Under the pieces are notes generated by a model. That model saw only the letters and a list, made by a program, of their open reading frames with translations. It was not told where the DNA came from and ran no database searches. From Phyllobacterium chamaecytisi (lineage in GTDB: Bacteria > Pseudomonadota > Alphaproteobacteria > Rhizobiales > Rhizobiaceae), in assembly GCF_020164455.1 (NCBI RefSeq), contig NZ_JAIQWW010000002.1:62001-126000 (forward strand): DNA of 64,000 bases, in the 5' to 3' direction. Below, in pieces: positions 61,774 to 64,000 of the stretch (position 1 is the stretch's first letter; each line of letters starts with the position of its first letter). The translations under genes were made by a program, and so were the position numbers.

Positions 61774-63797
61774 GACATATAGCTGCCCGTCCATGGCTCA
61801 CCACCGGCTTGTTGTGGTGCATCGCCGTCGCCATCGCTGCATTCAACCTCGGTCCGTTGATCGGCAGCACCGGAGTACGTGCTGTGTTTTCGCTGCCGTC
61901 AGCCGGTGACAGCCAGGCAGTCCTTCTGCACTATAGTGTATTGCCACGGCTGATGATGTCTTGCGTCTGCGGCTTCGCACTAGGATTATCCGGCGTGCTT
62001 TTCCAGCATGTGCTGCGCAATCCGCTCGCTTCACCTTCGACCTTGGGCGTAGAGGCAGGGGCCCAACTCGCGCTCGGCGCCGCGATGCTTTGGTTTCCGG
62101 CACTTCTCGGCTGGAGCCGCGACACTGCAACGGCTTTCGGTGGCTTCGCCGCGATGGCCGTCGTCTTTGCCGTCGCATGGCGATTCAAGTTCCAACCGAT
62201 TGCCGTCATCCTGACAGGCCTGGTTACTGGCCTCTACTGTACGGCAATCGTTACGCTGCTGACGTTGATGAACGACCACTATCTGTCAGGTCTGTTCGTC
62301 TGGGGTGGCGGATCGTTGAACCAGAACGACTGGCGCTCGGTTGCTGGACTTTTCCCGAAAGTAATTGGCTGTACCGTACTAGCGCTGCTGCTGGTCCGGC
62401 AGCTGAGTGTCCTGACGCTTGGTGAGGCAGCGCAAGGGCTTGGAGTCAAACTGCAATTTGTCCGGGCCGCTGCGCTGTTTGTCGCCGTGGCCCTGACGAC
62501 GTTCACGGTCAGCGCTGTAGGTGTGATCGGCTTTCTCGGCCTCGCTGCACCCGCGATCGCGAGGGCTATTGGCGCCCGGCGGATCAATACCCGGCTCATT
62601 GTTGCTCCGCTCATCGGCGCTGCATTGCTGATCATCGTTGATCAGATCATGCAAATCTATACCGCAAAAACAGGAAGCTATATTCCGACCGGTGCGGCGA
62701 CTGCGCTGATCGGGGTGCCAGTGCTTCTGTTCGTCATGTTGAAGCGTGGCGGTTCGCTGCAAACGGCGGTTCAAAGCGGATCGTCCCCCGCCGCAAGCAG
62801 CCGGCCCCTGATCCTGATAGCGACGCTTGCCGGTCTCGTCCTGGCCGTAGCAATGGTCGCGATATTTGTCGGCAAGGGCGTCGACGGATCGTGGATAAGC
62901 AGCACCGGCGCGACACTGAAATCCCTGCTGCCATGGCGGCTTCCCCGGCTCCTAGCCGCAACTTCCGCGGGTATCATGCTGGCGCTTGCGGGCAGCCTGC
63001 TGCAGCGTCTGACCGGCAACGCCATGGCAAGTCCTGAGGTTCTGGGTGTCAGTGCCGGAACAGCGTTCGGATTGCTTTGCATCTTGTTCGTTGTACCGGA
63101 ACCGACCATTAGCCATCGACTTATCGGCGGTTTTTTGGGCGCCGGGACAGTTCTCGCTATCCTCTTCGCGATGAGCCGCGCGGCGCACTCCGGTAACCAG
63201 TTTCTGATGTTCGGTGTATCGCTGGGAGCATTTCTGACGGCGTTGATCTCCGTCGTCCTCGCCTCAGGTGACCCGCGAGCCCTGTCACTGATCAGCTGGA
63301 TGGCGGGCTCGACCTATGGGGTCAGTAGTGCCATGTCCTTGATAATAGCGGCATTGGCCATAGTCGGTGCCATCACGGCTATGCTCCTCGTTCGCCCGCT
63401 ACAGCAATTCGCTTTGGGTGATCTATCGGCGCATTCACACGGCGTTGATGTGAAGAAGCTGCAGATCCTGATCCTCGCAGTAGCCGCGCTGCTGACAGCC
63501 ATGGCCACGCTGATCGTGGGTCCGTTGAGCTTCGTCGGCCTGATGGCTCCGCATCTCGCGCAGCGGCTTGGGCTGACGCGGGGCCTGCCGCACCTGATGG
63601 GTTCGGCACTGTACGGAGCGCTGCTCATGGCAACAGCCGACTTCATCGGCCGCACCGCCTATTTCCCGTGGCAATTGCCGACAGGGCTTGTCGCTACACT
63701 GCTGGGCGGACCGGTGTTCGCATTGCTACTTATCCGCGGCCGCCGCTTGTCTAAGCTGCACGAAGGGTTTGCTGGCAGGCCCGGTGCCCATCTCTGA
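61770..63797 (+). CDS. fhuB: Ferric hydroxamate ABC transporter permease, fused double-domain FhuB
   Basis: 675-residue inner-membrane permease made of two homologous FecCD/BtuC-type halves, each with about ten helices; this fusion is specific to FhuB. The repeat is clear: VLPRLMMSCVCGFALGLSGVLFQHVLRNPLASPSTLGVEAGAQ in the first half matches RLPRLLAATSAGIMLALAGSLLQRLTGNAMASPEVLGVSAGT in the second, and the ATPase-contact GFLGLAAPAIAR matches SFVGLMAPHLAQR. Its last 47 bases overlap the end of the opposite-strand sigma factor gene. Confidence 0.94.
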   Translation: MRHIAARPWLTTGLLWCIAVAIAAFNLGPLIGSTGVRAVFSLPSAGDSQAVLLHYSVLPRLMMSCVCGFALGLSGVLFQHVLRNPLASPSTLGVEAGAQLALGAAMLWFPALLGWSRDTATAFGGFAAMAVVFAVAWRFKFQPIAVILTGLVTGLYCTAIVTLLTLMNDHYLSGLFVWGGGSLNQNDWRSVAGLFPKVIGCTVLALLLVRQLSVLTLGEAAQGLGVKLQFVRAAALFVAVALTTFTVSAVGVIGFLGLAAPAIARAIGARRINTRLIVAPLIGAALLIIVDQIMQIYTAKTGSYIPTGAATALIGVPVLLFVMLKRGGSLQTAVQSGSSPAASSRPLILIATLAGLVLAVAMVAIFVGKGVDGSWISSTGATLKSLLPWRLPRLLAATSAGIMLALAGSLLQRLTGNAMASPEVLGVSAGTAFGLLCILFVVPEPTISHRLIGGFLGAGTVLAILFAMSRAAHSGNQFLMFGVSLGAFLTALISVVLASGDPRALSLISWMAGSTYGVSSAMSLIIAALAIVGAITAMLLVRPLQQFALGDLSAHSHGVDVKKLQILILAVAALLTAMATLIVGPLSFVGLMAPHLAQRLGLTRGLPHLMGSALYGALLMATADFIGRTAYFPWQLPTGLVATLLGGPVFALLLIRGRRLSKLHEGFAGRPGAHL

Positions 63798-64000
63798 TCA
63801 TGAAATTGACGAGGGTTCTGGATACCCCCAGTTCTTCGGCAATATCCTTTTGTGGGATACCATCGATGCGATGGCGGACAAATGCGTCCTGAGTGCGCTT
63901 CGGCAGATTGTTCAATGAGTTCAGTACTTCCCACAAGGTTTCTGTGCTCACCAGACAGTCGAGCGCGCTGACGCTCGGGGCGGGGATGGATTCCATACCG
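63751..64000 (-). CDS. ECF RNA polymerase sigma factor (FecI/RpoI/PvdS-like), C-terminal part
   Basis: The frame runs off the right edge and ends at TAG (63751-63753). The visible 82 residues are sigma region 4: LWEVLNSLNNLPKRTQDAFVRHRIDGIPQKDIAEELGVSRTLVNFMIRDGHRAC, with the helix-turn-helix DIAEELGVSRTLVNFM and the LP-RT-FVRHRIDG pattern of FecI-type iron sigma factors. An internal Met at 63996 is not the start. By context it is the counterpart of RpoI, which drives the vicibactin genes in Rhizobium, and the two TAAAT-N16-CGT promoters are its likely targets. It ends convergently inside fhuB. Confidence 0.88.
   Translation of the reverse strand, partial: GMESIPAPSVSALDCLVSTETLWEVLNSLNNLPKRTQDAFVRHRIDGIPQKDIAEELGVSRTLVNFMIRDGHRACQQTLRAA

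Noticed and set aside
1-64000. CRISPR arrays, insertion sequences, rRNA genes or prophage
   Set aside because: No regularly spaced repeats, transposase-like frames, rRNA segments or phage structural genes were seen anywhere in the window.

Overview
The window looks like part of a large secondary replicon of an alphaproteobacterium of the order Hyphomicrobiales (rhizobia / Brucella-Ochrobactrum / Phyllobacterium type). The evidence is a complete repABC replication-partition cassette, a type II glutamine synthetase, rhizobial-style regulatory motifs (Irr-, RirA- and RepB parS-like) and a siderophore locus laid out like the vicibactin (vbs) genes of Rhizobium. Genes are dense, GC-rich and mostly in tight operons with ATGA overlaps. 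The species cannot be named from sequence alone.

Layout. 1-2610: end of a branched-chain amino-acid (Liv) ABC transporter operon. 2744-7133: elemental iron uptake operon efeU-efeO-efeB-efeM behind an Irr-like palindrome and closed by a terminator. 7177-7329: palindromic repeat. 7400-14519: GbsR/MarR-type regulator followed by cydD-cydC-cydA-cydB-cydX, the bd quinol oxidase and its assembly exporter. 14495-18419: repA-repB-repC with two parS-like sites, an antisense ctRNA and the probable origin. 18838-20358: small unknown genes, two orphan terminators and a frameshifted DUF1236 gene. 20490-32897: nearly a whole selenium island: selD and a transglutaminase-like gene on the minus strand; fdnG (selenoprotein, UGA at codon 200 with a SECIS hairpin), fdnH, fdnI, fdhE, selA, selB, tRNA-Sec (selC, inside the 3' end of the selB frame) and a small unknown gene on the plus strand. 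32940-35340: a methanethiol oxidase/SELENBP1-family gene and a membrane gene between two copies of a palindromic repeat. 35413-46590: accessory metabolism and stress genes: DUF899, glnII with a -24/-12 promoter, DUF2147, hydrolases, a CDP-alcohol phosphotransferase, ohr, a two-component system, a CcdA-thioredoxin fusion and msrA.

46627-64000: a hydroxamate siderophore island. It holds an esterase and a phosphopantetheinyl transferase (plus strand); an N-hydroxylase, a one-module NRPS and an MbtH protein (minus strand); a divergent acyltransferase-MATE-PLP enzyme operon; a TonB receptor with ABC importer genes; and the C-terminal end of an ECF sigma factor running off the window. Both divergent biosynthetic promoters carry TAAAT-N16-CGT, the pattern of PvdS/RpoI iron-starvation sigma factors. 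The esterase and receptor genes instead carry TGA-N9-TCA (RirA-type) boxes. The inferred circuit is: iron loss relieves RirA, uptake and release genes come on, and the ECF sigma switches on biosynthesis. The NRPS condensation domain has lost its catalytic histidine, and no counterpart of the N2-acetylase gene is visible, so the product may differ from vicibactin.
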